A stretch of DNA of 64,000 nt. Source: Halonotius terrestris (lineage in GTDB: Archaea > Halobacteriota > Halobacteria > Halobacteriales > Haloferacaceae). Position 1 is the first letter of the stretch. Each line of letters opens with the position of its first letter. The translations under genes and the position numbers were made by a program. Shown here in pieces: positions 43,947 to 52,209 of this stretch. Below the pieces are notes generated by a model. The model saw only the letters and a list, made by a program, of their open reading frames with translations. It made no database searches and was not told where the DNA came from. The stretch is from positions 1 to 64,000 of the forward strand of contig NZ_RKLU01000006.1 of the NCBI RefSeq assembly GCF_006861665.1. The letters are read 5' to 3'.

Positions 43947-44558
43947 ATGGGTGGAAGCTTAGCTGCACTCAAGTCGGAATACGATGGAGATAATCAATCC
44001 AGCAAGCGGGTTTTGGGTGAGTATCTGTACGATCGCCCGGCCCAGTGGGTTGCCCAACAGGAGTTGGCCTCAGAGGTCGATCTCCACAGCAGTGTGGTCT
44101 CAAAGCATCTTGATGACTTCCACGAGGATGGCTATATCCTCTCGAAGAAGGTTGAAGGCGAACGACATGTTCAATGGGATGGCCGTGGCGCAGGCGGGCT
44201 TGGATACTGGGCCCGGGAACTGATTCCACAGCAGCTGTGGCAGGCTGGAAGTGAACTCCGGCCGTTCCTTACACTGGATCGATTGGGTGGAGCGTATTTG
44301 CCGACTTTACTGTTTGGCCTGTTGATGGGGGTTGGGCTGGTGATGGGTGTCACAACATATCTGATCGCAGAGTTTGAGTTGGGGTCGGTATTTGGGTATA
44401 CAGCACTGGACATTCTCGTGATAACTGGAATACTCACTATGACGGCCTCGGTATTGTTGCTCGCTGCTATTTTATGGCGACTATTTGTTTTAGCTGTTTC
44501 AGCGGCCGGGTTGTTACCTTCATGGAGTGGTTCTGAATTGGGCGATGAATCAAGCTGA
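43947..44558 (+). CDS. Membrane-anchored winged-helix regulator
   Basis: 203 residues from ATG 43947 (MGGSLAALKSEYDGDN). RVLGEYLYDRPAQWVAQQEL and VDLHSSVVSKHLDDFHEDGY form a MarR/ArsR-like helix-turn-helix (about 20-75). Two membrane helices follow (LPTLLFGLLMGVGLVMGVTT, LDILVITGILTMTASVLLL) plus a third hydrophobic stretch. One-component regulators tied to the membrane can sense envelope signals. The 16-base palindrome in front is its likely site. Confidence 0.7.
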   Translation: MGGSLAALKSEYDGDNQSSKRVLGEYLYDRPAQWVAQQELASEVDLHSSVVSKHLDDFHEDGYILSKKVEGERHVQWDGRGAGGLGYWARELIPQQLWQAGSELRPFLTLDRLGGAYLPTLLFGLLMGVGLVMGVTTYLIAEFELGSVFGYTALDILVITGILTMTASVLLLAAILWRLFVLAVSAAGLLPSWSGSELGDESS

Positions 44559-44674
44559 TTAAGAAAAGATCCTCTGTACGTATTCGCCTTCTTGGGTTCC
44601 CAGATTACTCCACTTAAAAAACATTCCTAACACATACAAAACCTATTTGACACTTCAAACCAAATGAAAAACAA

Positions 44675-45412
44675 ATGGTTGTAGCGAGTACATTCCGTTC
44701 TTTGAAGATCTATGATATCCTTGCGAATCTTCTCCCCGGGCTAATGCTTTTGATAATTATTGCGGCCACGATAAGTGTAGAAGAGTATTTTAGTGGGATC
44801 TCGACGAGTCTACTTGTTGCCGGGTTTTTTGTTGTTGGTTTTATTATTGGTCATGTCATTCAAGGAGTAGCCAGTAAACTGAATGGAACACCAAGGCTGT
44901 TCGGTTTGGTACTCTCAGAGATGAGGAATGTTGAACCGTATGATCCCGATGGGACGTTTCAGGCATTGAACCCACAAATTCGAGACTGGTTTGGGTTTAA
45001 ACGAGCCACGACTTCCGATTTGAATCTTACTGAAGTAGAGGAAAAATTTTGGTCGTTGGCCAGGGATGAATTTGAACTATCAGATGACTTCAAAAACCAT
45101 GGCCGGCTCATGCAATTAGTACTTAGCTATCTGGAGACTGTTTCAGCCGCGCGAGCACTACGGTTTCAATCTATCCACACGTTTCATAGAAGCATGTGGG
45201 GCATGTGGATCTTGTCGATTCCATTGATAATAGCAATCCAAATAGGGGGTCATTATAATATCTTAGCTACTCGTTCACTAAGTGTCTTCATATTGGTTGG
45301 TTCAGTCTCTCTCCTTGGGATCCGAGTTTTCGGAGAGCGTAAGGAGAAATTCAATAAAAAGGTCGTAGAGTACGCCATTGTCGATTTTTATGTTCAACAA
45401 AAGAGTCAGTAG
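44675..45412 (+). CDS. Membrane protein facing two metallo-beta-lactamase genes
   Basis: 245 residues: two helices at the N-terminus (ILANLLPGLMLLIIIAATI; SLLVAGFFVVGFIIGHVIQG), a soluble middle of about 100 residues (EPYDPDGTFQALNPQIRDWF), and two helices near the C-terminus (MWGMWILSIPLIIAIQIGG; LSVFILVGSVSLLGIRVFG). No family recognised. Its last seven bases overlap the convergent hydrolase gene. AT-richer than the average of the window. It may belong functionally with the two hydrolases. Confidence 0.6.
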   Translation: MVVASTFRSLKIYDILANLLPGLMLLIIIAATISVEEYFSGISTSLLVAGFFVVGFIIGHVIQGVASKLNGTPRLFGLVLSEMRNVEPYDPDGTFQALNPQIRDWFGFKRATTSDLNLTEVEEKFWSLARDEFELSDDFKNHGRLMQLVLSYLETVSAARALRFQSIHTFHRSMWGMWILSIPLIIAIQIGGHYNILATRSLSVFILVGSVSLLGIRVFGERKEKFNKKVVEYAIVDFYVQQKSQ

Positions 45413-46377
45413 GAATGGTTTCGTTTATATTTACGACTCTCTGCTAATTCCTCAGTATGGCTTGGTGAATGAGATACTTTCCAATCATTATTTGAATTCG
45501 CTTGAATGCGAATCCGGCCATCTGATCGAGTCGTCAGAACCTTTCGTTCGTTAGTTTCACCGGTAGATTCGTTTTTCACGGTGGCACCATTAGCAATGTT
45601 TCCGTATTTTGTAGGTACCGTATTTTGATCATCACCTTCCGATTTCTCTGAAAAGATGACGATATCCGGGTCTACATGAGTGACAAACTCATGAACGTAG
45701 CTGCTATCGCGTCCATGATGCGGTGCAATTAGTATATCTGCGTCTTCGCAGGCTTCCATTGCAGTATCCTTTTGAATCAATCCCTCAATACCCTCTTCGA
45801 GCATATCACCAGCTGTAACCAGCTTGAATCCTCGACAATTAACGACGGTCATTCTGCTCATATTATTCAAGCGTTCGTAATTTCCCTCTCCCCAGCCCGA
45901 TTCTGGAGCTGAAAAATTGTGAAATGTTACTCCGGATCTATGACCCCCATCAGATCGGAATCTTCTCTCCGATTTTTCGACACCTGCCCACTCTGGATCA
46001 CTCGGTGTAGGATCTGGGTCACCGCTATAATCATCAAGCTCAAAATACACCTCCACATCTTCGATGTACTCCTCGTCATCTTCCTCCTCAATTTTTTCTT
46101 CGAGGATATCTCGTGCTTGTTTTGGACGCTGGATGATTTCGGGGAGAAGATCCTCTTCTTTGAATGCATCTAAATCTTCAATGTGATCATGATGTGGGTG
46201 GCTGATAATCATATAATCAATTTTGTTCCGTCGAAATCTATTGCTTATCCACCATGCTGGCGAAAAATCACTGTTAGCTCCGGCGTCAATCACGATATCA
46301 CGTCTTCCAACATGAAGGAACATCGCACTCCCGTGATTAACGTCCCACACACGAATATCGAGAACGTGATTACTCAT
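45406..46377 (-). CDS. ComEC-type metallo-beta-lactamase-fold hydrolase 1
   Basis: About 323 residues from ATG 46377 (MSNHVLDIRVWDVNHGSAMF). DVNHGSAMFLHVGRRDIVIDAG, then MIISHPHHDHIEDL (the HxHxDH metal site, about 57-70), LVTAGDML (metal Asp) and LIAPHHGRDSSY (histidine pair) follow the ComEC/Rec2 C-terminal domain. No membrane region or signal: cytoplasmic. An acidic insert (EEKIEEEDDEEYIEDVEVYF) lies after the first motif. Likely a phosphodiesterase or nuclease-like hydrolase; the substrate is not known. Same strand as the next hydrolase, 80 bases downstream. Confidence 0.8.
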   Translation of the reverse strand: MSNHVLDIRVWDVNHGSAMFLHVGRRDIVIDAGANSDFSPAWWISNRFRRNKIDYMIISHPHHDHIEDLDAFKEEDLLPEIIQRPKQARDILEEKIEEEDDEEYIEDVEVYFELDDYSGDPDPTPSDPEWAGVEKSERRFRSDGGHRSGVTFHNFSAPESGWGEGNYERLNNMSRMTVVNCRGFKLVTAGDMLEEGIEGLIQKDTAMEACEDADILIAPHHGRDSSYVHEFVTHVDPDIVIFSEKSEGDDQNTVPTKYGNIANGATVKNESTGETNERKVLTTRSDGRIRIQANSNNDWKVSHSPSHTEELAESRKYKRNHSY

Positions 46378-46456
46378 CCAACCCATGTGTCTATGCAGAG
46401 TAAAGTTGGATTATTGGCATAAAGCTACTCAGAGTACAGTGAAAGTGGAATGGCTA

Positions 46457-47461
46457 TCAGGGGAGATCAAATATTCCGTCTGGATGTTCGAGATCAATAT
46501 CTAACTCACCCTCTTCAACGGTAATCTTAATGCGACCATGTTGTCGGGTTGAATAGATTTCTGTCTGATTATCACATACACGATTATAATCCGCTTGTGC
46601 ATCATGCTCAGTTTTCTTACCGACGCTAAGAATTACAAAATCTGGATCAATTTTTTTGACTGCTTCCTCGTTGAAACCGTTTTGACGCCCATGATGAGCT
46701 GCCTTCAGCACTCGAATATCTTCAAGATCGTCCTCAGCGTATTCTAACACTCTTCTCCAAGCGTCTTCTCCCTCTATATCTCCAGGGAGAAGGATTCCTC
46801 CAGCAGGTGTATTTATTTTTAAGACGTAGCTCAACCTATTATAATTCTCATCCGCACGGTCAGCATACTTTTTGTTTAGTTGTTGTATGTATGGAGACGA
46901 GGGATGCAGAATGTCTATGTCGTCTTCTTTCCAAGTTGACGTTTTGGTTCCCTTTGTTGGTTGGATGTAGTGATGGTTGGTTTTACCGTGACGGATTTCC
47001 TCATAACGCCTCCAATCATTTGGATCAAATCGTTCTGGCCAGTTATCTTGTTCCGCACTCAACGTTTTCTTATGAAACGTATCCCAGAACTCTGTAATCT
47101 CAATTTTGTTATCGAGGTGCTCTAGTCCCGACAGATGATCCATATCCGGATGTGTTGCAATGAATCTCCAGACCCCTTTGCCACCATCATCTATGTTATT
47201 TTGGAAGTAATCAACAGGGGAATTAAGATACTCATATGCGTATTCTTCTTCTGACTCAGGCCCTTTGGAGCTCAGCAAATTTTTGAGAAAGTAACCAAGC
47301 CCGGCTACGTCAGCGTCTTGTTTGTGTTTCCAATCGTTGATATCAACGAATGTTACACGCCCTTCTGGATCCTTTTCATCACCAGGGTGGTGAATGATAG
47401 TGCAGTCACCGTGATCAACGTTCAGAAAGTGAGCTTCAAACTTTGATCTCTCACCCAACAT
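46457..47461 (-). CDS. ComEC-type metallo-beta-lactamase-fold hydrolase 2
   Basis: About 334 residues from ATG 47461 (MLGERSKFEAHFLNVDHGDC). FLNVDHGDCTIIHH, FIATHPDMDHLSGLEHL (the HxDxDH site), GILLPGDIEGEDAW and VLKAAHHGRQNGFN are the same motif series as hydrolase 1, but the sequence is only distantly similar and has a longer insert between motifs. Two diverged hydrolases in tandem suggest a heteromeric or two-step enzyme. Cytoplasmic; no signal. Confidence 0.8.
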   Translation of the reverse strand: MLGERSKFEAHFLNVDHGDCTIIHHPGDEKDPEGRVTFVDINDWKHKQDADVAGLGYFLKNLLSSKGPESEEEYAYEYLNSPVDYFQNNIDDGGKGVWRFIATHPDMDHLSGLEHLDNKIEITEFWDTFHKKTLSAEQDNWPERFDPNDWRRYEEIRHGKTNHHYIQPTKGTKTSTWKEDDIDILHPSSPYIQQLNKKYADRADENYNRLSYVLKINTPAGGILLPGDIEGEDAWRRVLEYAEDDLEDIRVLKAAHHGRQNGFNEEAVKKIDPDFVILSVGKKTEHDAQADYNRVCDNQTEIYSTRQHGRIKITVEEGELDIDLEHPDGIFDLP

Positions 47462-47598
47462 ATGAAATTCAATTATAGTCAACTATACAAGAGCTTTGGT
47501 TGTATCTGTACTACATATATGGATCCTACATGGTGTTTTTAGTTGGCAATCATTGCTTTTCTCTTCGCCGGAGTAGAGGGGTGAGAAGAAATCGCGGT

Positions 47599-47847
47599 TT
47601 AGACAACAGCCGTACAGTGCCACCAGCTTTGCCGCGGCCCGACATCCCAGATCGTCATCTCCGCTTCTCCTAAGATCATCACAACGGCCGCAGGCAAGCC
47701 ATCGGTATCCAATGCGATTTCAATCGTCCACCGACCGGATGGATCTCTCGCCGGCGCAATGAGATCCGTTCCAATCACGTCTGATCGCTTCCCCAATTCA
47801 TGAATCACTCCGCGGGCTCGATTCCGTTCTTCGACCGTACAGCTCAT
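47599..47847 (-). CDS. Small hypothetical haloarchaeal protein
   Basis: 82 residues: EERNRARGVIHELGKRSDVI, RWTIEIALDTDGLPAAVVMI, EMTIWDVGPRQSWWHCTAVV. Beta-rich second half. Its ATG overlaps the stop of the 47844-48197 gene (ATGA), so the two are expressed together. The pairing looks like a conserved plasmid couplet, but I know no function. Confidence 0.6.
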   Translation of the reverse strand: MSCTVEERNRARGVIHELGKRSDVIGTDLIAPARDPSGRWTIEIALDTDGLPAAVVMILGEAEMTIWDVGPRQSWWHCTAVV

Positions 47848-48197
47848 TGGGAGCCCTCAAAGACTCGCGTTGGGCGACCATGCTCATCGACAAGTTCGAT
47901 AACCTCGCCATCGGCGACGTTGATGTGCTCATACAGCTCGTGGGTGACTGCATTGTCGCGGTCATGTGTGGCTTCGAGGGCGTATTGGGTCCTGAGACCT
48001 ACACATGTTGAGCGTTCTCGAACGCCAACGAATTGGACGGTGAGGGGGCTCGAATGGCCTTCGAGAATGATCTGATCGTCGGGGCGATACGTTGAGAGGT
48101 CGGTTACGCCTGGGACTGCGTAGTCGGGAGTGGGTAGTGGTGCGTCGGTACGCTTTTGCTCGGTGCCACTTGTAGTGGCTGTTGGGCTTTGGCTCAT
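47844..48197 (-). CDS. Small hypothetical haloarchaeal protein, beta-barrel-like
   Basis: 117 residues: a disordered Ser/Thr/Pro N-terminus, then short strands (DQIILEGHSSPLTVQFVGV, LRTQYALEATHDRDNAVTHE, NVADGEVIELVDEHGRPTRV), suggesting a small barrel. First gene of a two-gene unit with 47599-47847. Function unknown. Confidence 0.6.
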   Translation of the reverse strand: MSQSPTATTSGTEQKRTDAPLPTPDYAVPGVTDLSTYRPDDQIILEGHSSPLTVQFVGVRERSTCVGLRTQYALEATHDRDNAVTHELYEHINVADGEVIELVDEHGRPTRVFEGSQ

Positions 48198-48337
48198 CTG
48201 TAGTAGACACAGCCCAGCTCGCCTGTGACACCAGGCGGGATTTTGGCCTTATCGACTTTGCTGAGCTTTCTGTGTCTGTTTTAGTGTCCTGTTCCCACCA
48301 CCATAATACTTTTTGTTATAGCCAGAGGTATGTATGT

Positions 48338-48577
48338 ATGGTTCAAGGAAAACGAACAATCACTGATGATGAGATCGTCAATGAAATGAGAACCGCATCT
48401 GATCCAGCTTTTACCACGAGTGAGTTAGCCGAGAAATTCGAAATGACAACTGAGGGAATCCGGGGTCGCCTCAAGCAACTCGAAAATCAAAGCCGAATTC
48501 GATGCAAGAAGCCAAGCTCAAGATCAGTAATTTGGTGGGTGGATACCAGTCAGTCGTCGGTTGTTTGTTCGAAGTAG
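48338..48577 (+). CDS. Small winged-helix protein, member A of a convergent pair
   Basis: 79 residues from ATG 48338 (MVQGKRTITDDEIVNEMRTA). DPAFTTSELAEKFEMTTEGI, RGRLKQLENQSRIRCKKPSS and the wing RSVIWWVD give a winged helix. It is a paralogue of the product read from 48804 on the other strand. Its 3' end overlaps that gene's 3' end by 28 bases. Confidence 0.6.
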   Translation: MVQGKRTITDDEIVNEMRTASDPAFTTSELAEKFEMTTEGIRGRLKQLENQSRIRCKKPSSRSVIWWVDTSQSSVVCSK

Positions 48578-48804
48578 TGACGGCTCCCTCCTTCGGTAAT
48601 CCAATATATGACTGTCCGCTGTCCGGGTTTCTTCTTTGCTAAATACCCCTCGTCGACGAGTCTGTTCATCTGGTGTCGAGCACCTTCTGTAGTACAATCA
48701 AGCTCCTCAGCAATTTCAGAGGGGACGAAGGCTGGATCAGTAGATCTCAAGAAAACCCGGAGGATGCTTATCGGGTCGATTTCTGGATCTGGGCCACGAG
48801 TCAC
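48550..48804 (-). CDS. Small winged-helix protein, member B of a convergent pair
   Basis: 84 residues with a GTG start at 48804. DPAFVPSEIAEELDCTTEGA, RHQMNRLVDEGYLAKKKPGQ and RTVIYWITEG parallel the sequence of the convergent neighbour (DPAFTTSELAE, TTEGI, RSVIWW). An ATAGATATG TATA-like run precedes the start. DNA-binding by fold; target unknown. Confidence 0.65.
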   Translation of the reverse strand: MTRGPDPEIDPISILRVFLRSTDPAFVPSEIAEELDCTTEGARHQMNRLVDEGYLAKKKPGQRTVIYWITEGGSRHYFEQTTDD

Positions 48805-49100
48805 TACATATCTATAGTACAGAATTTGATAAAATTCCAGCTATCTTTTTCCTCTTGCATGTACTAAAGGTTAAGTAGCTCTGTTTTGAACCAGAAGTTA
48901 CAGACGTCACTAACGCATTATCGGGTTGGTAAAACACCGACCGGAGTGGAGTCCGGCCGACGTTCGTGGCGTCAAAGAACCTCAATGAAAGCAAGCATCC
49001 GGGCCGTCTTAACAACGACGGTCACATCCAGAGTGGCAACGCTACGGTACCCGACTGAACCGACCTCTGCTACATCCCACCGTCCGAGAGTGAGTGCCCA

Positions 49101-49826
49101 ATGAGTTCTCTCGACGCCCTGCAAGCCAGAATCGAAGTGCTCGAAGCCGAAACCACCCAGCTCAAAGAAGCCAATGAGGAACTCACCGAGCGCGTCGACG
49201 AACTCGAAACCGAGAACGAGCAGCTCCGAGACCGCCTCGACTCTACCGAAGCAACCCTCACCACTATCCCAGACATCTCGATCGATACCACCCAGAAAGA
49301 ACCCGTGAAGACACTCATGATTGAGGACATTCCCGTCGGTCGCAAGATCAGTGGGGCTGTCTCGGAGTGGGCATTCGAGAATGAATTGAAACCCGCGCTG
49401 AAAACAGACCTCGAAGCGTCTGATCCCAAGGTCTCCTCGAACAGTTCACCAACCCCCAGCGAACTCACGCCGATCGAACAACTCACTCGGGCCGAAGATC
49501 TCAGTGAACTCACCAACTCAGTCACGACACAACGGGCCGTCGCACTCTTCGAGCATCTCTCGAAGTGGGGCCAGAAAACGCCGAAAGGGTACTGCCTCCG
49601 AGCGAAGGACAATCCCCTCGCACTCCTTCAGGCGGATCAAAACGAGTCGCTGTGCTGGAAGCAATACTACAGAGCGTGTGAAGCCGTCGAATCGCTGTCG
49701 AATGGTGCGGTGACGTTTGTCGATTCGGATCGCCACGGGAAGATGCTCGTCTTGCACGAACACTCAGAGGTGTATGACCGACTGCAGGGGTCGCTGACAG
49801 CGTCGTCAGTACAGGCCGAAGGGTAG
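49101..49826 (+). CDS. Coiled-coil haloarchaeal protein, possible DNA-binding
   Basis: 241 residues. Residues about 5-55 form a strong heptad coiled coil (LQARIEVLEAETTQLKEANE, then LTERVDELETENEQLRDRLD). A linker with Ser/Pro follows, and then a C-terminal winged-helix-like domain (SVTTQRAVALFEHLSKWGQK, RACEAVESLSNGAVTFVDS). Proteins of this plan recur on haloarchaeal plasmids. Function not established. Confidence 0.65.
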   Translation: MSSLDALQARIEVLEAETTQLKEANEELTERVDELETENEQLRDRLDSTEATLTTIPDISIDTTQKEPVKTLMIEDIPVGRKISGAVSEWAFENELKPALKTDLEASDPKVSSNSSPTPSELTPIEQLTRAEDLSELTNSVTTQRAVALFEHLSKWGQKTPKGYCLRAKDNPLALLQADQNESLCWKQYYRACEAVESLSNGAVTFVDSDRHGKMLVLHEHSEVYDRLQGSLTASSVQAEG

Positions 49827-50043
49827 CCGTCAGTGACACACTGACTCCGACTCTACCACGAGAGGCCGCACACAACCCACGCTGTGTTTTCCCCTGTGGC
49901 TAGTGACAACCACCGCCTGGCTCTTCCCGAATAACAACACAACATCGAAATATAGAGACACTCCAAAGTAGATTAGCTCTGACAACACTGTCAGTGAGGG
50001 TGGGGCTATCAATACGCTCTATCCTCGATCTTCCATCCACTCT

Positions 50044-50904
50044 ATGAATACCGCAGATTACGAGGCCGACGACTGGTTGGATTTGGCGTGGTCACCATGG
50101 CGTTCGCTCGATCCGGCCGCCGGCGAACTCACAGCGATCACCACAGAGCCGGGATTGTATCGGGTGCGTCATCACAACCGAGAGGGGCTCACCTACATCG
50201 GTCAAACTGGTCGGGATCTTCGTGAACGACTTCGGGCACTGGCGGGCTGTTACAACGAGGAGATGCCCTACACCGATCCGCACGTCACGGCACCCTGTTT
50301 GTGGGCGATTCGTCAAGAGTCCGGCCCCGCCTTCGAGGTTTCTGTGGCGACTCCTGATGGCGTTGGGGACAACCAACGACGCAAAGGAATCGAAGAAGCA
50401 CTGATCGCGGTTTATCGCCGTGAAACAGGATCAAATACCGAGGCCAACTTCGGCCGCATGATCGAGGGCTACAAGCGATCTTCGCGGAGTAGCGATGGTG
50501 TCGTCGGTGGGCCACTGGAAGACGACCAAACAGAGCCGAATACAGCCGCTGGCATTGGGCCACTACCCTGGGAAAATCATTCGAATCCCACCGCTTCGGA
50601 GTGGATGGGCTTGGAGTGGTCTCCGCTTCAGACATTGGCGCAAGCAGATCAATCGATTCCACAAGCCGCCGGCGTCTATCGGATCTGGGATCCATCTGAG
50701 CCTCATCCCTTGGAGTATATCGGGCAGAGTACGAGACTCCGAAATCGGCTGTATCGGCATCGACGCACCCGCTCTGAGGAGCTTCACTTCAGCTATGCCA
50801 CCCACTCTGTAGCTGACGCAAAACACATACTCGAACAAATCGAGACGGATCTAATCGGAGCTCACTGGCTGGCCCTCGACATGGCGCCGCGTGACCAATT
50901 CTAA
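50044..50904 (+). CDS. Tandem GIY-YIG-domain protein
   Basis: 286 residues with two GIY-YIG units. Unit 1: GLYRVRHHNREG, TYIGQTGRDLRERLRAL and later EEALIAVYRRETGSNTEANF (catalytic Arg, Glu and the Asn-containing end). Unit 2: GVYRIWDPSEPH, EYIGQSTRLRNRLYRH and ILEQIETDLIGAHW (Glu). Each unit starts with a matching lead (DWLDLAWSPWRSL; EWMGLEWSPLQTL), so the gene arose by internal duplication. GIY-YIG domains are nucleases; unit 2 lacks the usual Asn-rich ending and may be inactive or structural. Confidence 0.75.
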   Translation: MNTADYEADDWLDLAWSPWRSLDPAAGELTAITTEPGLYRVRHHNREGLTYIGQTGRDLRERLRALAGCYNEEMPYTDPHVTAPCLWAIRQESGPAFEVSVATPDGVGDNQRRKGIEEALIAVYRRETGSNTEANFGRMIEGYKRSSRSSDGVVGGPLEDDQTEPNTAAGIGPLPWENHSNPTASEWMGLEWSPLQTLAQADQSIPQAAGVYRIWDPSEPHPLEYIGQSTRLRNRLYRHRRTRSEELHFSYATHSVADAKHILEQIETDLIGAHWLALDMAPRDQF

Positions 50905-50956
50905 GGAGGCCGTGGATACAAACGATCCTGCTGGATTATCCAATCGGTTCAGAGTC

Positions 50957-50998
50957 TTAACCAACAACCGATTCGTAATGGGATAATTTGTTGGTTAA
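50957..50998. repeat. Spaced inverted repeat family, copy 8
   Basis: TTAACCAACA (50957-50966) and TGTTGGTTAA (50989-50998), perfect arms, 22-base spacer. Situated between the GIY-YIG gene and the 51180 gene; it is the right-most copy seen. Confidence 0.95.
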
Positions 50999-51179
50999 GC
51001 ATTCCGATGAAGAGCCCCCGACCTACCTGACTGCCCGAATTCAGCGCGAACTCTGAGTCTGACAAAGTATATTGCCCCGCAGATGGCTCTTTGATTCGTT
51101 AGCGAATCCGACACTCACAATGATCCACTCGATGTGCGTAGCTACTACCAGCCCTTCTCTAACCCAGCGTCTGTAAGTG

Positions 51180-51389
51180 ATGACCGACTACCGTTCCATA
51201 CTCCACACAGTCGCTGAAAACCCCGGCTCCACAGCCGATGAAATCGAAGCCATATCTGAGGGTGAAGACGCACAAATGCTCCTCGAAGAAGCTACCTCCA
51301 ACGACGACGTAGTCTGTGTGAACGACAGATATTGGATTGTCCGAAAAGGCGAATTCGGTTATCATGAATACGATCATCCAGAGTCGTGA
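51180..51389 (+). CDS. Small winged-helix-like protein
   Basis: 69 residues from ATG 51180 (MTDYRSILHTVAENPGSTAD). A first helix and a turn (STADEIEAISEGEDAQMLLE), then a strand pair (DVVCVNDRYWIVRKGEFGY) resemble a minimal winged helix. A GTG three bases earlier is possible. No family recognised. Confidence 0.55.
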   Translation: MTDYRSILHTVAENPGSTADEIEAISEGEDAQMLLEEATSNDDVVCVNDRYWIVRKGEFGYHEYDHPES

Positions 51390-51492
51390 GTGGGCTTTCT
51401 CATCGGAGTATTCAAAGTTCTGTGCTGACAATTCAAGATACATTGTCACACACAAGCAGAGCAATCAAATACAAGTCTGGTAACTAGCGAGT

Positions 51493-51912
51493 ATGGTCGA
51501 AATATCCGGCGATTTGTTGTGTTTGTATACGGCCGAAATCGATAGCAGTGGCGATACCTTCACACTTGAGGTACCCAAACGGGAGGTCGAAGCCGGCGAG
51601 CTCACTCCAGATGAGACGACGAAAGTAGCGGTGTTTTCGACAGCCCCCTCTGCTTCTGATTCTCCCTCGAATTCACAATCAGCAACCCAGCGTACTCACT
51701 CTGAGTCACCACCAGTCGATGATGGCGATATCGTAGATGTTGAAATCGACAGCCTCGGTGATCAGGGTGACGGTATTGGACGTGTTGGCCCGGGATACGT
51801 CGTCATTGTTCCTGAGACCGACGTTGGCGAACGGGTCAGTGTCCGCATCAGCGAGGCCAAAGAAAACGTCGCCTTTGCGGAGGTTGTCAAACGATACGAT
51901 CCCGGATACTAG
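51493..51912 (+). CDS. TRAM-domain protein
   Basis: 139 residues. The C-terminal about 65 residues (VDDGDIVDVEIDSLGDQGDG, IGRVGPGYVVIVPETDVGER, VSVRISEAKENVAFAEVVKR) are a TRAM domain, a small RNA-binding barrel abundant in haloarchaea. The N-terminal about 45 residues are beta-rich and followed by a Ser/Pro/Thr linker. Single-TRAM proteins are proposed RNA chaperones. Confidence 0.85.
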   Translation: MVEISGDLLCLYTAEIDSSGDTFTLEVPKREVEAGELTPDETTKVAVFSTAPSASDSPSNSQSATQRTHSESPPVDDGDIVDVEIDSLGDQGDGIGRVGPGYVVIVPETDVGERVSVRISEAKENVAFAEVVKRYDPGY

Positions 51913-52142
51913 TGTTCTTCAGGGGCTGGTTGGAGTTATCAGGGATCTGGATATCGGCGAACCAGCCTTTGTATTGACGAGTGAATAGATTTGATCTTGA
52001 TTCGACCCCGCGACTTTCAATAGATTGTACTGCTCCGTTTTCGGGAGGTCGGTTCGGATCTTCGTCTATAACCAATTAACTTCCTCCGTGTAGTGCTCAT
52101 CAATGGTAGTCGGCCCCAGGAGTCCGTGCTTCCAAATGATTT

Positions 52143-52188
52143 CATAGTAAACCTATGCAAATTGGTTTTGAACGGGCTTTTATATACT
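52143..52188 (+). promoter_or_regulatory. McrB promoter with CATAG-TAAAC-CTATG inverted repeat
   Basis: CTTTTATATACT (52177-52188) is a good TATA box about 27 bases before ATG 52210, implying a leaderless message. Upstream at 52143-52157 lies CATAG-TAAAC-CTATG, a short inverted repeat at a regulator-binding position. Confidence 0.5.
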
Positions 52189-52209
52189 GTGGGCGACATG
52201 TATCCGATA

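Noticed and set aside
3436-50998. TTAACCAACA repeats considered as integron attC-like sites or transcription terminators
   Set aside because: Arms do not match the attC core consensus, no integron integrase is present, and a 10-base stem with a 21-base loop without T-runs is a poor terminator. A cassette-border role is kept only as an open idea.
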